Shown here: positions 55,679 to 64,000 of the stretch, in pieces | Layout: the number at the start of each line of letters is the position of its first letter | Numbering within the stretch: the stretch's first letter is position 1 | NCBI GenBank assembly: GCA_002897675.1 | Contig: BDSU01000018.1 | Span: 1-64,000 of the forward strand | Direction: 5' to 3' | Length of the DNA: 64,000 nt | DNA from: a bacterium BMS3Abin02 | Lineage (GTDB): Bacteria; Actinomycetota; Acidimicrobiia; Spongiisociales; UBA4744 | The notes under the pieces: generated by a model | What the model was told of the DNA's origin: nothing | Databases searched by the model: none | Seen by the model: the letters and a program-made list of their open reading frames with translations, nothing else | Made by a program: the position numbers and the translations under genes

Positions 55679-56379
55679 GGCGCAGGTTCCGTGTCGGGGA
55701 CGTGGGCCAGCGCCTGACTGAACTCCAGCACCTCGATGCCGTCGGCGTTCTGTTTGAAGTGCGCGTAACAGAGAGGACAGGTGGTACACAGACGGCCGTT
55801 CTCCACCATCTCCAGGCGCTGGCAGGCGATCGCGTCGGCGAGTTCGGGGAAATTCGACTTCAGTCCGCCACCGGCGCCGCAGCAGAGGCTCTGTTCGCGG
55901 TTGTCGGGCAGCTCGGACACGCGCCATCCGGCGGCGGCCAGGAGCCGGCGCGGCTCGTCATAGACGCCGGACCAACGTCCGAGATGGCAGGGATCGTGGT
56001 AGGTGATCTCCCCTGCACCGGCGGCTTCCTCGTTCTGACCATCCGGCCGGAGCCCTGCCAGGGCCTGGGAGATATGGATCGCATCCAGGCCATAGTCTTG
56101 CTCGAGCGTGTGGTAGCAGCCGGGGCAGTTGGTGATGACCTTGCGGACGCTGAACCTGGCGAACACTTCCAGGTTCTTCGCCTTGAGATCTTCGAACTCG
56201 TCCAGATAGCCGGCCCGTTTGACCGGGCTTCCACAGCACAGAGTCTCGCCGGGAAGCATGATGAAATCGATGCCGGCACGACGCAACAGGGCTTCGTAAC
56301 TCGCCTGGATATCCGGCAGGGCATAGCGGGTTACGCAGCCGGGATAGTAGAGCGTGTTGCTTCCGGAGAGTCTCTCCAA
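55675..56379 (-). CDS. CCG-domain iron-sulfur protein (HdrB/GlcF-C type)
   Basis: A 234-residue protein with two CCG domains: Cys15...LCCGSP (48-49)...NCPGC, and HDPCHLG...SLCCGAGGG...CTTCPLC. These bind the unusual cluster of heterodisulfide reductase subunit B and are the C-terminal half of GlcF. TTG start is the only one in frame after the DUF1573 stop; the stretch before it could encode a few more residues but has no standard start. With the flavoprotein and ferredoxin it makes a split GlcDF/HdrBC-like complex. Confidence 0.87.
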   Translation of the reverse strand: MERLSGSNTLYYPGCVTRYALPDIQASYEALLRRAGIDFIMLPGETLCCGSPVKRAGYLDEFEDLKAKNLEVFARFSVRKVITNCPGCYHTLEQDYGLDAIHISQALAGLRPDGQNEEAAGAGEITYHDPCHLGRWSGVYDEPRRLLAAAGWRVSELPDNREQSLCCGAGGGLKSNFPELADAIACQRLEMVENGRLCTTCPLCYAHFKQNADGIEVLEFSQALAHVPDTEPAP

Positions 56380-56403
56380 CCATCGTTTGAGTATGGCCGT
56401 CTC

Positions 56404-56826
56404 CTAGCTCTCTGCCTTGCGGATGGTTGCACGAAATTCCACTTCGGCTTCGGGCGTGTCCGGGTCATTGCTGCGGACGTAGATGATTCGCATCACGTCG
56501 CCGTGAAGGTTGTCTTCGATCGGGTCGAGCGTGACGCGCAGCTGGGTGGTTTTGCCCGGTGGGATGGTCTCGCTGTCCACCGACGCTTTGGTGCAGCCGC
56601 AAGAAGTACTGACTTTCTCGATCTCGAGCACGCCGTCTCCCTGGTTTCGTATCGTGTAGCTCGTTTCGAGAGGTTCTTGGGGAACCTCGCCCAGGTCTTG
56701 CGTGGCGGGTTCGATGACGATACGCGGGGCGCTGGTGGCACAACCGGAGAACAAGATGACAATCAGGACGATGAGGGCTATGAGCCCCATCCTCCATGTC
56801 CACGGTGAAGGGTTTCTGGTGGTCAC
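56404..56826 (-). CDS. DUF1573 lipoprotein
   Basis: A 140-residue exported lipoprotein: signal helix to residue 28, lipobox FSGC with Cys29, then one DUF1573 immunoglobulin-like domain (DLGEVPQEPLETSYTIRNQG, EIEKVSTSCGCTKA, IPPGKTTQLRVTLDP). The CGC in STSCGCT is the family hallmark and could bind metal or take part in thiol exchange. GTG at 56826 is used; ATG 12 codons later is possible. It is 24 bases before the CCG gene and 175 bases after DUF411. Confidence 0.86.
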   Translation of the reverse strand: MTTRNPSPWTWRMGLIALIVLIVILFSGCATSAPRIVIEPATQDLGEVPQEPLETSYTIRNQGDGVLEIEKVSTSCGCTKASVDSETIPPGKTTQLRVTLDPIEDNLHGDVMRIIYVRSNDPDTPEAEVEFRATIRKAES

Positions 56827-57001
56827 TCGTCTGTCACACGCCAGGAATTAGCCGGTTTGATGAGCAATGATAGCTGGACGGAATCGGCCCTCGGTCGGCT
56901 GCCGGTCCCGGTCTCCGACGAGATGCACTCGGGTCGGAGTGTCGCGGATGGCGCGCAAGCGCATCGGCATCGGTGCATCGCAGACCGAGTAAGTCGTTCT
57001 C

Positions 57002-57508
57002 TCAGTAGTCGAACGGCTTCAGGGCTCCATCGGTCGTGATCAGCATCACCGGCTGAGACTCCCAGGTCGAAGTGTCGCCACCCATGCCGGGAGAATCCGA
57101 CGGCATGCCCGGCAACGCCAGTCCGATCGCGTCGGGCCTCGTGTCGAGGAGTCGCAGGATCGCGCCGGCAGGCACGTGTCCTTCGATGACATAGCCGTCC
57201 ACCACGGCGGTGTGGCACGAATGCGCCTCCTCCGGGATGCCGCTCGAAAGCTTGAATGATTCGATTTGCTCGTCGACCTGCACGTCGAGGTCTGCTCCGA
57301 GATTCTGTAGGTACCCGACCCACTCTGTGCAGCATCCTCAGCCGGGGGGTACGTGGATCTCCATGGCCACGCCGGTCAGATCCAGGCTGCGTGCCGTTCC
57401 GGCGGCCGTCGCCGTGGTGGCAGCTGTGGTGGTGGTGGTCGAGGTCCCGCCACAGGCTGCCACCAGCAGCGCCAAGGTTACGAAGACGGCGAAACGCTTC
57501 ACGGTCAT
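57002..57508 (-). CDS. DUF411 lipoprotein with in-frame TGA (candidate selenoprotein)
   Basis: Read through one TGA, this is a 168-residue DUF411 protein. Residues 1-18 are a signal sequence with lipobox LVAAC (Cys19), then a Thr-rich linker. The TGA is codon 57 (57338-57340) in HVPPG-U-GCCTEWVGYL. DUF411 proteins read (P/T)CGCC there, so TGA stands for the first cysteine. After it the frame stays open and conserved to the end: SCHTAVVDGYVIEGHVPAG, LALPGMPSDSPGMGG. Nothing else is broken. Family members are periplasmic copper-associated proteins. Selenocysteine is the best reading; a Cys-to-stop mutation giving a dead gene is the alternative. It heads the minus-strand redox run. Confidence 0.72.
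57292..57332 (-). promoter_or_regulatory. candidate bacterial SECIS hairpin
   Basis: Starting five bases after the TGA, CTGC pairs with GCAG and GAG with CTC; above them GTGGGT (57323-57318) pairs with ACCTAC (57312-57307) around loop CGGGT. The loop starts 20 bases after the TGA and has G at positions 2-4, within the usual spacing and loop rule for SelB recognition. Drawn by eye, no energy calculation. Confidence 0.38.
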
Positions 57509-57567
57509 CCCTCCGTTTTGGTTGCTGCAATCTACCAAGAGGGCCCATACAGCCAAAACCGAGCCGG

Positions 57568-57700
57568 GTCTTTGCTTCCCCCTGGAGGGGGAAGTGCCGA
57601 GCCTTGCGAGGCGATGGGGGTGTGGTCGCGGGGAAGATTCTCTACCCCATCGACTTCGGCTCGTTCCTCGCCGAGGTTACTTCCCCTGCGAGGGGAAGGG
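57568..57700. repeat. stop-abutting repeat, copy 2
   Basis: Most complete copy: a hairpin CTTCCCCCTGGAGGGGGAAG at its left, TGCCGAG, GCGATGGGGGTG, a CTACCCCATC core and the right hairpin CTTCCCCTGCGAGGGGAAG. It ends four bases from the stop codon of the LLM oxidoreductase on the minus strand and begins about 60 bases upstream of the DUF411 start, so it may also separate that operon from its neighbour. Confidence 0.85.
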
Positions 57701-57703
57701 TTC

Positions 57704-58627
57704 TTAGCCGGCCAGCGCTTCCAGCGTCTCGTCGAGGCCGCTCAAGTCGGTGAGATCGAGGTGCTGGACGTAGAACTTGGAGACTCCGATCTCGGTGAGG
57801 GCGGCGAGCGCCTCCCTGACTCGGGCCGGCGGGCCGACGGGGATGCCGTAGTCCGACCAAGACTGTTCCAGGTCCTCCGGGTCCCGATCCCGGGCTGTGG
57901 CGACGTTCTCGAGGCGGTGTCGATAGCTCGCCTCGTCCTTGCCGGTGAGCACGGGACCCATCACGCTGATCGCGATGGCCTCCGGGTCTCTGCCGGCCGC
58001 TGTGGCCGCTTCGCGCACCCGAGCGATCTTCGGGGCGATCTCCCCGGGAGAAGCGATGAAGTGGTTGTACTCGTCGGCGTGCGTCCCGGCCAGCGTCGGT
58101 GTCCGATTCGCGCCCGACCCTCCGACGATGATTCGCAGATCGGTCGGCTTCGGCAAGACCTCGGCATCGAGCTCGTAGTAGCGACCCGACAGCGTCCCGG
58201 TACCAGGTCCGAAGGCGGCTTCCAGGTACGCCAGTGCCTCCTCGAGACGTTCGAATCGTTCGGCCCACGGAGGAAACGGAAACCCGAACGCGTCGTGCTC
58301 GAGTTCCATCCATCCGGTACCGATCCCCAGATCGAACCGCCCTCCGGACATCTGGTCGATCGTTGCAGCGTTCTTGGCGATGACGGCCGGGTGACGGAAC
58401 GTGATCGGAGACACGAGAACCGCGAGGCGAATGCACCGGGTTTCACGTGCGAGGCCGGCGAGGGTCGCGAACGCGTCGGTGGCGTCGGGGCGGGGGTCCT
58501 GGGTCGAGTAGTAGTGGTCGGAGCGTGCGAACGAGACCATGCCCGCCTGTTCGGCCCAAAGAGCGGCGGCAAGGAGTTGCTCGTACGTACCACCGATCTG
58601 CGGTTCTGTCATCAGTGCGAAATCCAC
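57704..58627 (-). CDS. LLM-class F420-type oxidoreductase
   Basis: A 307-residue luciferase-like TIM barrel: a FALMTEPQ first strand, AALWAEQAGMVSFARSDHYY, TFRHPAVIAKNAATIDQMSGGR and LGIGTGWMELEHDAFG are typical of actinobacterial F420-dependent family members. GTG start at 58627 is chosen because it directly precedes the first barrel strand; the next in-frame start is 30 bases upstream. Substrate unknown. It is divergent from the zinc-ribbon gene across about 190 bases. Confidence 0.85.
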   Translation of the reverse strand: MDFALMTEPQIGGTYEQLLAAALWAEQAGMVSFARSDHYYSTQDPRPDATDAFATLAGLARETRCIRLAVLVSPITFRHPAVIAKNAATIDQMSGGRFDLGIGTGWMELEHDAFGFPFPPWAERFERLEEALAYLEAAFGPGTGTLSGRYYELDAEVLPKPTDLRIIVGGSGANRTPTLAGTHADEYNHFIASPGEIAPKIARVREAATAAGRDPEAIAISVMGPVLTGKDEASYRHRLENVATARDRDPEDLEQSWSDYGIPVGPPARVREALAALTEIGVSKFYVQHLDLTDLSGLDETLEALAG

Positions 58628-58815
58628 GAGACGATCCTCTCCGAAGCCGGCTGCCACCGATCGTAGCGGTGCGGGCGGTGATACAGCGTGCGGTGATCAG
58701 GCCGGGACCAAAACGGCCGCCCCTGTGGCACGCGTATGGCGGAAGGCCGAGGGCGTCGGCGCTGTGTCGTGTCCGATCTGGAGACTCGGTAGCATGAGGG
58801 CATGAGGAGTAGGCG

Positions 58816-59078
58816 ATGACGCAGGTTCGGTGTGGACGCTGCCAGACGCAGTTCGCGGTGCAGGGGCCGGGACGGTACCCGTGTCCCGCGTGCGGGGCGG
58901 TCAACGAGGTGCGCGAGACACCGTCCACCGATGTGTTCAAGAAGAAGCCGCCACCGGTGTCCGGACCGTCGTCTCCGCGACGCACGTGTCCCGACTGCGG
59001 CATCTCGTTCATCGTTGGGGACATCGAAGTGGTGGTCTGCCCGAACTGTGGCGCTCGAGTCTCGGCCGGAGGTGATGC

Positions 59079-59082
<4 letters not shown>
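58816..59082 (+). CDS. double zinc-ribbon protein
   Basis: An 88-residue protein with two zinc ribbons: Cys6, 9, 23, 26 and Cys58, 61, 75, 78, joined by a Pro/Ser linker. The second reads CPDCGISFIVGDIEVVVCPNC. No enzymatic motif. Its stop overlaps the GTG of the mutase gene by four bases, so it is made with the mutase and may act in its assembly or regulation; this is inference. Confidence 0.75.
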
Positions 59083-60722
<1,640 letters not shown>

Positions 60723-60874
60723 TCTGCGGCAGGTAGCCGTCCGCGCGGTGATGGCCGGGTGGTTCGCCATCGCCCCATCGACCGTGCCGTCGTGGAGGCT
60801 TTCGCCGGCGCCGCCGCCGGGGCTAGTGCTCTTGGTCGGCGAGCCGGTGCGGTGGTTCACGAGTGGAGGTTCGC

Positions 60875-61330
60875 ATGGCGCACATCCCTGATTCCGAGTC
60901 TGCACCGAAGATCGAGGACTTTCGGGACGCGCTGGTCGACGCGTTCAACGCGCGCGATTTGGACGGCGTCGGGGAACTCCTCGGTGAGGAGGTCACCTCC
61001 GACGTGTTCGACGGTGTGGGTGTCGAGGCGGCGTTGCATGGCTTGAGCGACTTGTGGATCCGCTATCCGCTCCTGGTCGCGTCCAGGGGAGATTGTGAGG
61101 GCGACTCTGTGATCGCCTTGTGGTTTCCGGGCGAGGAGGGCAAGTTTCGCTCCGTAGGGTTTCTCGAACTGACGATCGAGGATGGCGCCATCGAGCATGT
61201 GACCTACATCGACGACGACGAGGCAGAGCTCACCGCGGAGCCGCCCGACGAGAGCGAACTGGCCGAGTGGTTCGACTGGGCCGAGTGGGATCGCGGCGAG
61301 GAAACGACTCCGGAAGGTCCGTTCGGATAG
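60875..61330 (+). CDS. NTF2/SnoaL-like small protein
   Basis: A 151-residue acidic protein; residues about 20-115 (FRDALVDAFNARDLDGVGELL to GFLELTIEDGAIEHVTYID) show the cone-shaped NTF2/SnoaL fold by pattern, with an acidic C-terminal tail. Start ATG behind GGAGG. It follows the mutase by 150 bases with no gene between, and the next small gene starts two bases after its stop. Function unknown. Confidence 0.6.
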   Translation: MAHIPDSESAPKIEDFRDALVDAFNARDLDGVGELLGEEVTSDVFDGVGVEAALHGLSDLWIRYPLLVASRGDCEGDSVIALWFPGEEGKFRSVGFLELTIEDGAIEHVTYIDDDEAELTAEPPDESELAEWFDWAEWDRGEETTPEGPFG

Positions 61331-61332
61331 GA

Positions 61333-61542
61333 ATGGTCATGGGCAGGCTGCAACGTTTCGAGGAAAACAGGTACATCGGGACCCGGGATACGATGGTGTT
61401 CTACGACTGTGACGACGACGAGCAGTTCGCGCTATTGGAGCGGCGCGTGAAAGCCGAGAACCTCTTGGACCGCAAGCTGCTGTCGTCGTTCGGCCCGGAT
61501 GAGCCGCCCGAGGCCCGGAATCGGGGGTTTCACCCGGCCTGA
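61333..61542 (+). CDS. small conserved-looking protein of unknown function
   Basis: A 69-residue protein (from the ATG two bases past the previous stop; a second ATG two codons on is equally good) with an N-terminal GRLQRFEENRYIGTRDTMV and an acidic YDCDDDEQFALLERRV segment and a closing PEARNRGFHP. I do not recognise the family. No signal or membrane segment. Codon use is like the neighbours, and its tight coupling to the preceding gene supports it being real. Confidence 0.55.
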   Translation: MVMGRLQRFEENRYIGTRDTMVFYDCDDDEQFALLERRVKAENLLDRKLLSSFGPDEPPEARNRGFHPA

Positions 61543-61648
61543 ACGCAGCGAGGAGGATGGGGTTGAGACTCTTTCCTGCACCGCTGCACCCCCATCGCCT
61601 CGAAGACTCGGCACTTCCCCCTGAGGGGGAAGCAAAGAGCGGGTCCGG
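61541..61648. repeat. stop-abutting repeat, copy 3 (inverted)
   Basis: The reverse complement of this stretch matches copy 2: the hairpin CTTCCCCCTGAGGGGGAAG, TGCCGAG, GAGGCGATGGGGGTG and CTCAACCCCATC. The second hairpin of copies 1 and 2 is missing. It begins at the stop codon of the small + strand gene and ends 12 bases from the yceI stop on the other strand. Confidence 0.82.
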
Positions 61649-61660
61649 CACGGTTGTGGG

Positions 61661-62230
61661 TCAGGACTCGCGCAGAGCCTCCACCTCGAGCTCGAGCGAG
61701 ATGCTCTTGCCGATCATCACGCCACCGCCGTCGAGGGTCGCGTTGTAGGTCAGACCGAACTCCTCGCGATCGAGCATGCCGACGGCCGAGAAGCCGACCC
61801 TGGTGCCGCCGGCCATGGGGTCGGTGATGGCTCCGAGGTACTCGAAGTCGAGGGTGACAGGCCGGGTCACACCGTGCAACGTCAGGTCGCCGGTGACCCG
61901 TCCGGTCTCGTCTCCGGACCATGCCATGCCGGTTGCGGTGAAGTTCATGGTGGGGTCGTTTGCGACGTCGAAGAAGTCCGCAGAACGCAAGTGTTCGTCA
62001 CGCTGATCGCTGCCGGTGTCGATACTGGCCAGGTCGATCTCGACGGTGACCTTCGACTCGGCGGGATCGCCGGCCACGTGCAGCGTGCCGGTGAAGGCGT
62101 TGAAACGCCCCCGCACCTTCGACACCATGAGGTGACGCACGACGAACCCGATCATGCTGTGCTGCGGATCGATCTCGTAGTCTCCTGCCAGGGGAACGTT
62201 GACTCCCCGAACGTCTGGGGCGATACTCAT
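61661..62230 (-). CDS. YceI family protein
   Basis: A 189-residue lipocalin-like YceI domain: YEIDPQHSMIGFVVRHLMVSKVRGRF, DLASIDTGSDQRDEHLRSADFFDV, GDLTLHGVTRPVTLD and GFSAVGMLDREEFGL. The family binds isoprenoid or other hydrophobic ligands. No signal peptide is seen, so this member is cytoplasmic. It is divergent from the HxlR regulator gene, with an operator-like palindrome between, suggesting control by that regulator. Confidence 0.92.
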   Translation of the reverse strand: MSIAPDVRGVNVPLAGDYEIDPQHSMIGFVVRHLMVSKVRGRFNAFTGTLHVAGDPAESKVTVEIDLASIDTGSDQRDEHLRSADFFDVANDPTMNFTATGMAWSGDETGRVTGDLTLHGVTRPVTLDFEYLGAITDPMAGGTRVGFSAVGMLDREEFGLTYNATLDGGGVMIGKSISLELEVEALRES

Positions 62231-62255
62231 TTGGTGCTCCTTAAGGTACGGAGTA

Positions 62256-62272
62256 ACTTACACTCTGTAAGT
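62256..62272. promoter_or_regulatory. palindromic operator between yceI and hxlR
   Basis: ACTTACA-CTC-TGTAAGT is a perfect 7+7 palindrome with a three-base centre in the 65-base divergent region. HxlR-type dimers bind such sites, typically repressing both their own gene and the neighbour. Position relative to the promoters is not known. Confidence 0.65.
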
Positions 62273-62295
62273 ACAGATGTGAGGGTAACCAGCTT

Positions 62296-62646
62296 ATGAT
62301 GGATAAGCAACTTACGGATGATGGTGTCAGCAAGGCCGTCTTCGGCTACTGCCCCCGCTTCCACGCGGCGGTGGAGCTGATCGGCAGCAGATGGACGGGC
62401 GCCATCCTTCTCGTCATGCTGGGGGGTGCCTCACGCTTCTCCACGATCCACGACGCAATCCCCGGCCTGTCGGACCGTCTCCTCTCCGAACGCCTCCGCG
62501 AGCTCGAGGCCGCGGGCGTGGTTCGGCGCGATGTCTCCGACACGAAGCCGGTCACCATCACGTACACGCTCACGGACAAAGGCCAAGCCCTGGCCCCGGT
62601 GGTGCAAGAGATCCTCAACTGGTCCCAGATCTGGCAGGAGATCTGA
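62296..62646 (+). CDS. HxlR-family transcription regulator
   Basis: A 116-residue winged-helix protein. CPRFHAAVELIGSRWTGAILLVML is the HxlR start with its redox-capable cysteine (Cys19), followed by RFSTIHDAIPGLSDRLLSERLRELE (recognition helix) and the wing VTITYTLTDKG. Cysteine-based HxlR members sense electrophiles or oxidants. Two adjacent ATGs (62296, 62299). It is most likely the regulator of yceI. Confidence 0.9.
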   Translation: MMDKQLTDDGVSKAVFGYCPRFHAAVELIGSRWTGAILLVMLGGASRFSTIHDAIPGLSDRLLSERLRELEAAGVVRRDVSDTKPVTITYTLTDKGQALAPVVQEILNWSQIWQEI

Positions 62647-62689
62647 CCTGCGGAGCGCTCGTGGTGGGGGAGAGGAGCCTCTCTCCTCC

Positions 62690-64000
62690 TCAGTCGTGCT
62701 GAGGGAATCCCAGATCGACACCTCGATGGATCGGATCCGGCCAACGGCCGATCAGCACCTTCGGGCGCGTGTAGAAGCGCACACCGTCGGGACCGTAGAT
62801 CGAGTGATCTCCGAAGAGGGACTGTTTCCAGCCTCCGAAGGAATAGAACGCGAGAGGAACCGGGATCGGCACGTTGATGCCCACCATCCCGACGAGCACC
62901 TCGTGTTGGAACTTGCGAGCCGCTCCACCGTCGTTGGTGAACACCGCCGTGCCGTTTCCCCACGGGTTCTCGTTGATCAGCCCGATGGCGTCTTCGAAGC
63001 TCTCGGTGCGCACCACGCCGAGTACCGGACCGAAGATCTCGTCCCGGTAGATGGTCATGTCGGGTGTGACGTTGTCGAAGAGGGTGGGACCGAAGAAGTA
63101 GCCGTTCTCGCAGCCCTTCAGGCGGAGGCCGCGACCGTCGACGATCAGGTCCGCTCCTTCTTCGACCCCCGTGTCGACGTACCCGGCGACCCGGTCGCGA
63201 TGCTCTCTCGTGATCAGGGGACCGAGCTCCGAGCCGGCGTCGAGGCCGGGACCGATCACGAGCCGGGCAATCCTCTCCTCGATCTTCGGCAGGAGCCTCT
63301 CGGCGGCGTTCCCGACGGTGACGACGACCGAGATCGCCATGCACCGTTCGCCGGCGGAGCCGTAGCCGGCCGACACGGCGGAGTCCGCGGCCAGGTCCAT
63401 GTCGGCGTCGGGCAGCACGATCATGTGGTTCTTGGCGCCCGCGAGCGCCTGGACCCGCTTGCCTGCGCGCGTTGCCGTTTCGTAGATGTAGCGGGCGACA
63501 GGTGTCGAACCCACGAAGCTGATGGCGGTGATGTCGGGGTGTTCGAGCAATCGGTCCACCGCCACCTTGTCGCCTTGCACCACGTTGAACACGCCATCGG
63601 GCAGGCCGGCGGCTGCAAACCATTCGGCGGCGAGCATCGACGCGGACGGATCCTTCTCCGATGGCTTGAGTAGGAAGGTGTTGCCGGTGGCGATGGCGAT
63701 GGGGAACATCCACATCGGGACCATCGCAGGGAAGTTGAACGGAGTGATCCCCGCAACGACGCCGAGTGGCTGGCGGACGGTCCACGTGTCGACGCCCGTC
63801 GACACGTTCTCCGAATACTCGCCCTTCAGCAGGTGAGCGATGTTGCAGGCGAACTCGACCACTTCGAGACCGCGGTTGATCTCGCCGAGGGCATCGGGCA
63901 GCGTCTTGCCGTGCTCGAGGGTCACGGCGCGTGCCATGTCCTGCTTGTGCCGGTTCACCAGCTCGCGGTACTCGAAGAGAATCTGTTGGCGCCGGGAGAG
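62690..64000 (-). CDS. mmsA: methylmalonate-semialdehyde dehydrogenase, CoA-acylating (5' end outside window)
   Basis: The frame is open to the right edge, so the N-terminus is missing; 436 residues are visible. ITPFNFPAMVPMWMFP, FVGSTPVARYIYETA, QALAGAKNHMIVLPDAD and the catalytic GSAGERCMA are the MmsA signature within the aldehyde dehydrogenase fold. It converts methylmalonate semialdehyde and CoA to propionyl-CoA in valine/inositol breakdown. It ends 43 bases from the convergent hxlR gene. The nearby acyl-CoA mutase could process the product. Confidence 0.92.
   Translation of the reverse strand, partial: LSRRQQILFEYRELVNRHKQDMARAVTLEHGKTLPDALGEINRGLEVVEFACNIAHLLKGEYSENVSTGVDTWTVRQPLGVVAGITPFNFPAMVPMWMFPIAIATGNTFLLKPSEKDPSASMLAAEWFAAAGLPDGVFNVVQGDKVAVDRLLEHPDITAISFVGSTPVARYIYETATRAGKRVQALAGAKNHMIVLPDADMDLAADSAVSAGYGSAGERCMAISVVVTVGNAAERLLPKIEERIARLVIGPGLDAGSELGPLITREHRDRVAGYVDTGVEEGADLIVDGRGLRLKGCENGYFFGPTLFDNVTPDMTIYRDEIFGPVLGVVRTESFEDAIGLINENPWGNGTAVFTNDGGAARKFQHEVLVGMVGINVPIPVPLAFYSFGGWKQSLFGDHSIYGPDGVRFYTRPKVLIGRWPDPIHRGVDLGFPQHD

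Noticed and set aside
57002-57508. Two separate genes: a short lipoprotein (57508-57338) and a start-less DUF411 fragment (57283-57002)
   Set aside because: Both lie in the same frame, the 18 codons between are open and encode the conserved GCCTEWV block, and splitting would leave DUF411 without its motif and signal.
60723-60874. Short open frame between the mutase and the SnoaL-like gene
   Set aside because: It overlaps the mutase stop, has no ribosome site, and its composition is Pro/Arg-rich without pattern.

Overview
The window reads as a chromosome segment of a high-GC, deep-branching actinomycete (Actinomycetota). The support is a WhiB regulator next to a DUF3107 gene, WXG100 proteins with an EssC/EccC-type ATPase, an F420-type luciferase-like oxidoreductase, tRNA genes without an encoded CCA end, frequent GTG/TTG starts, and the actinobacterial gene order lysA-hom-thrC-rho-rpmE-prfA-prmC-sua5-glyA-atp. 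The class cannot be fixed from sequence alone; Acidimicrobiia or a neighbouring class is my guess. Both window ends cut genes: a FAD oxidoreductase on the left and a methylmalonate-semialdehyde dehydrogenase on the right.

Layout. 1-5.3 kb: FAD oxidoreductase (partial), an SLC12-type transporter and a HExxH lipoprotein. 5.3-11.9 kb: rsmI, an AbrB-like gene on the other strand, tatD, rsmA, ispE, tRNA-Gln, glmU, prs and yjbQ, an order also seen near the Bacillus origin region. 11.9-17.1 kb: LysM membrane protein, two WXG100 proteins, a large three-domain FtsK/SpoIIIE ATPase, DUF3107 and whiB. 17.1-18.3 kb: GDPD and YqeY. 18.4-28.1 kb: a full heme operon hemA-C-D-B-L-E-N-H-Y, nearly every junction overlapping by one to eight bases. 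28.1-29.3 kb: two small membrane proteins, a perfect palindrome and tRNA-Arg. 29.3-41.5 kb: lysine/threonine genes, rho, L31, DUF1385, release factor and its methylase, thioesterase, murI, sua5, glyA. 41.7-48.5 kb: complete F1Fo ATP synthase operon. 48.5-52.5 kb: solute-binding lipoprotein, SRPBCC protein, tandem palindromes, NifX-like protein and an ABC-F ATPase.

52.9-57.5 kb is the accessory part: a minus-strand run coding for a DUF411 lipoprotein, a DUF1573 lipoprotein, a CCG-domain iron-sulfur protein, a GlcD-like flavoprotein, a 2x[4Fe-4S] ferredoxin and a CcdA/DsbD-like membrane protein with its own thioredoxin-like CxxC domain. The CcdA/ferredoxin end is visibly lower in GC than the housekeeping genes. 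The DUF411 gene carries an in-frame TGA exactly where the family has the first cysteine of its CGCC motif, followed by a plausible bacterial SECIS hairpin. I read it as a selenocysteine codon and as the most interesting signal here. The module looks like a cytoplasm-to-envelope electron relay feeding extracytoplasmic thiol/selenol and metal-binding lipoproteins; that function is inference.

57.7-64 kb: LLM oxidoreductase, zinc-ribbon protein, acyl-CoA mutase large subunit, two small conserved proteins, YceI, HxlR regulator and MmsA.

Repeats: (a) about 50-bp near-perfect palindromes at 29110, 50246 and 50306; (b) an about 110-145-bp element in three copies (52765, 57568, 61541), each abutting a stop codon; (c) a compound palindrome forming the 3' end of prmC; (d) five 18-bp tandem units inside rho.
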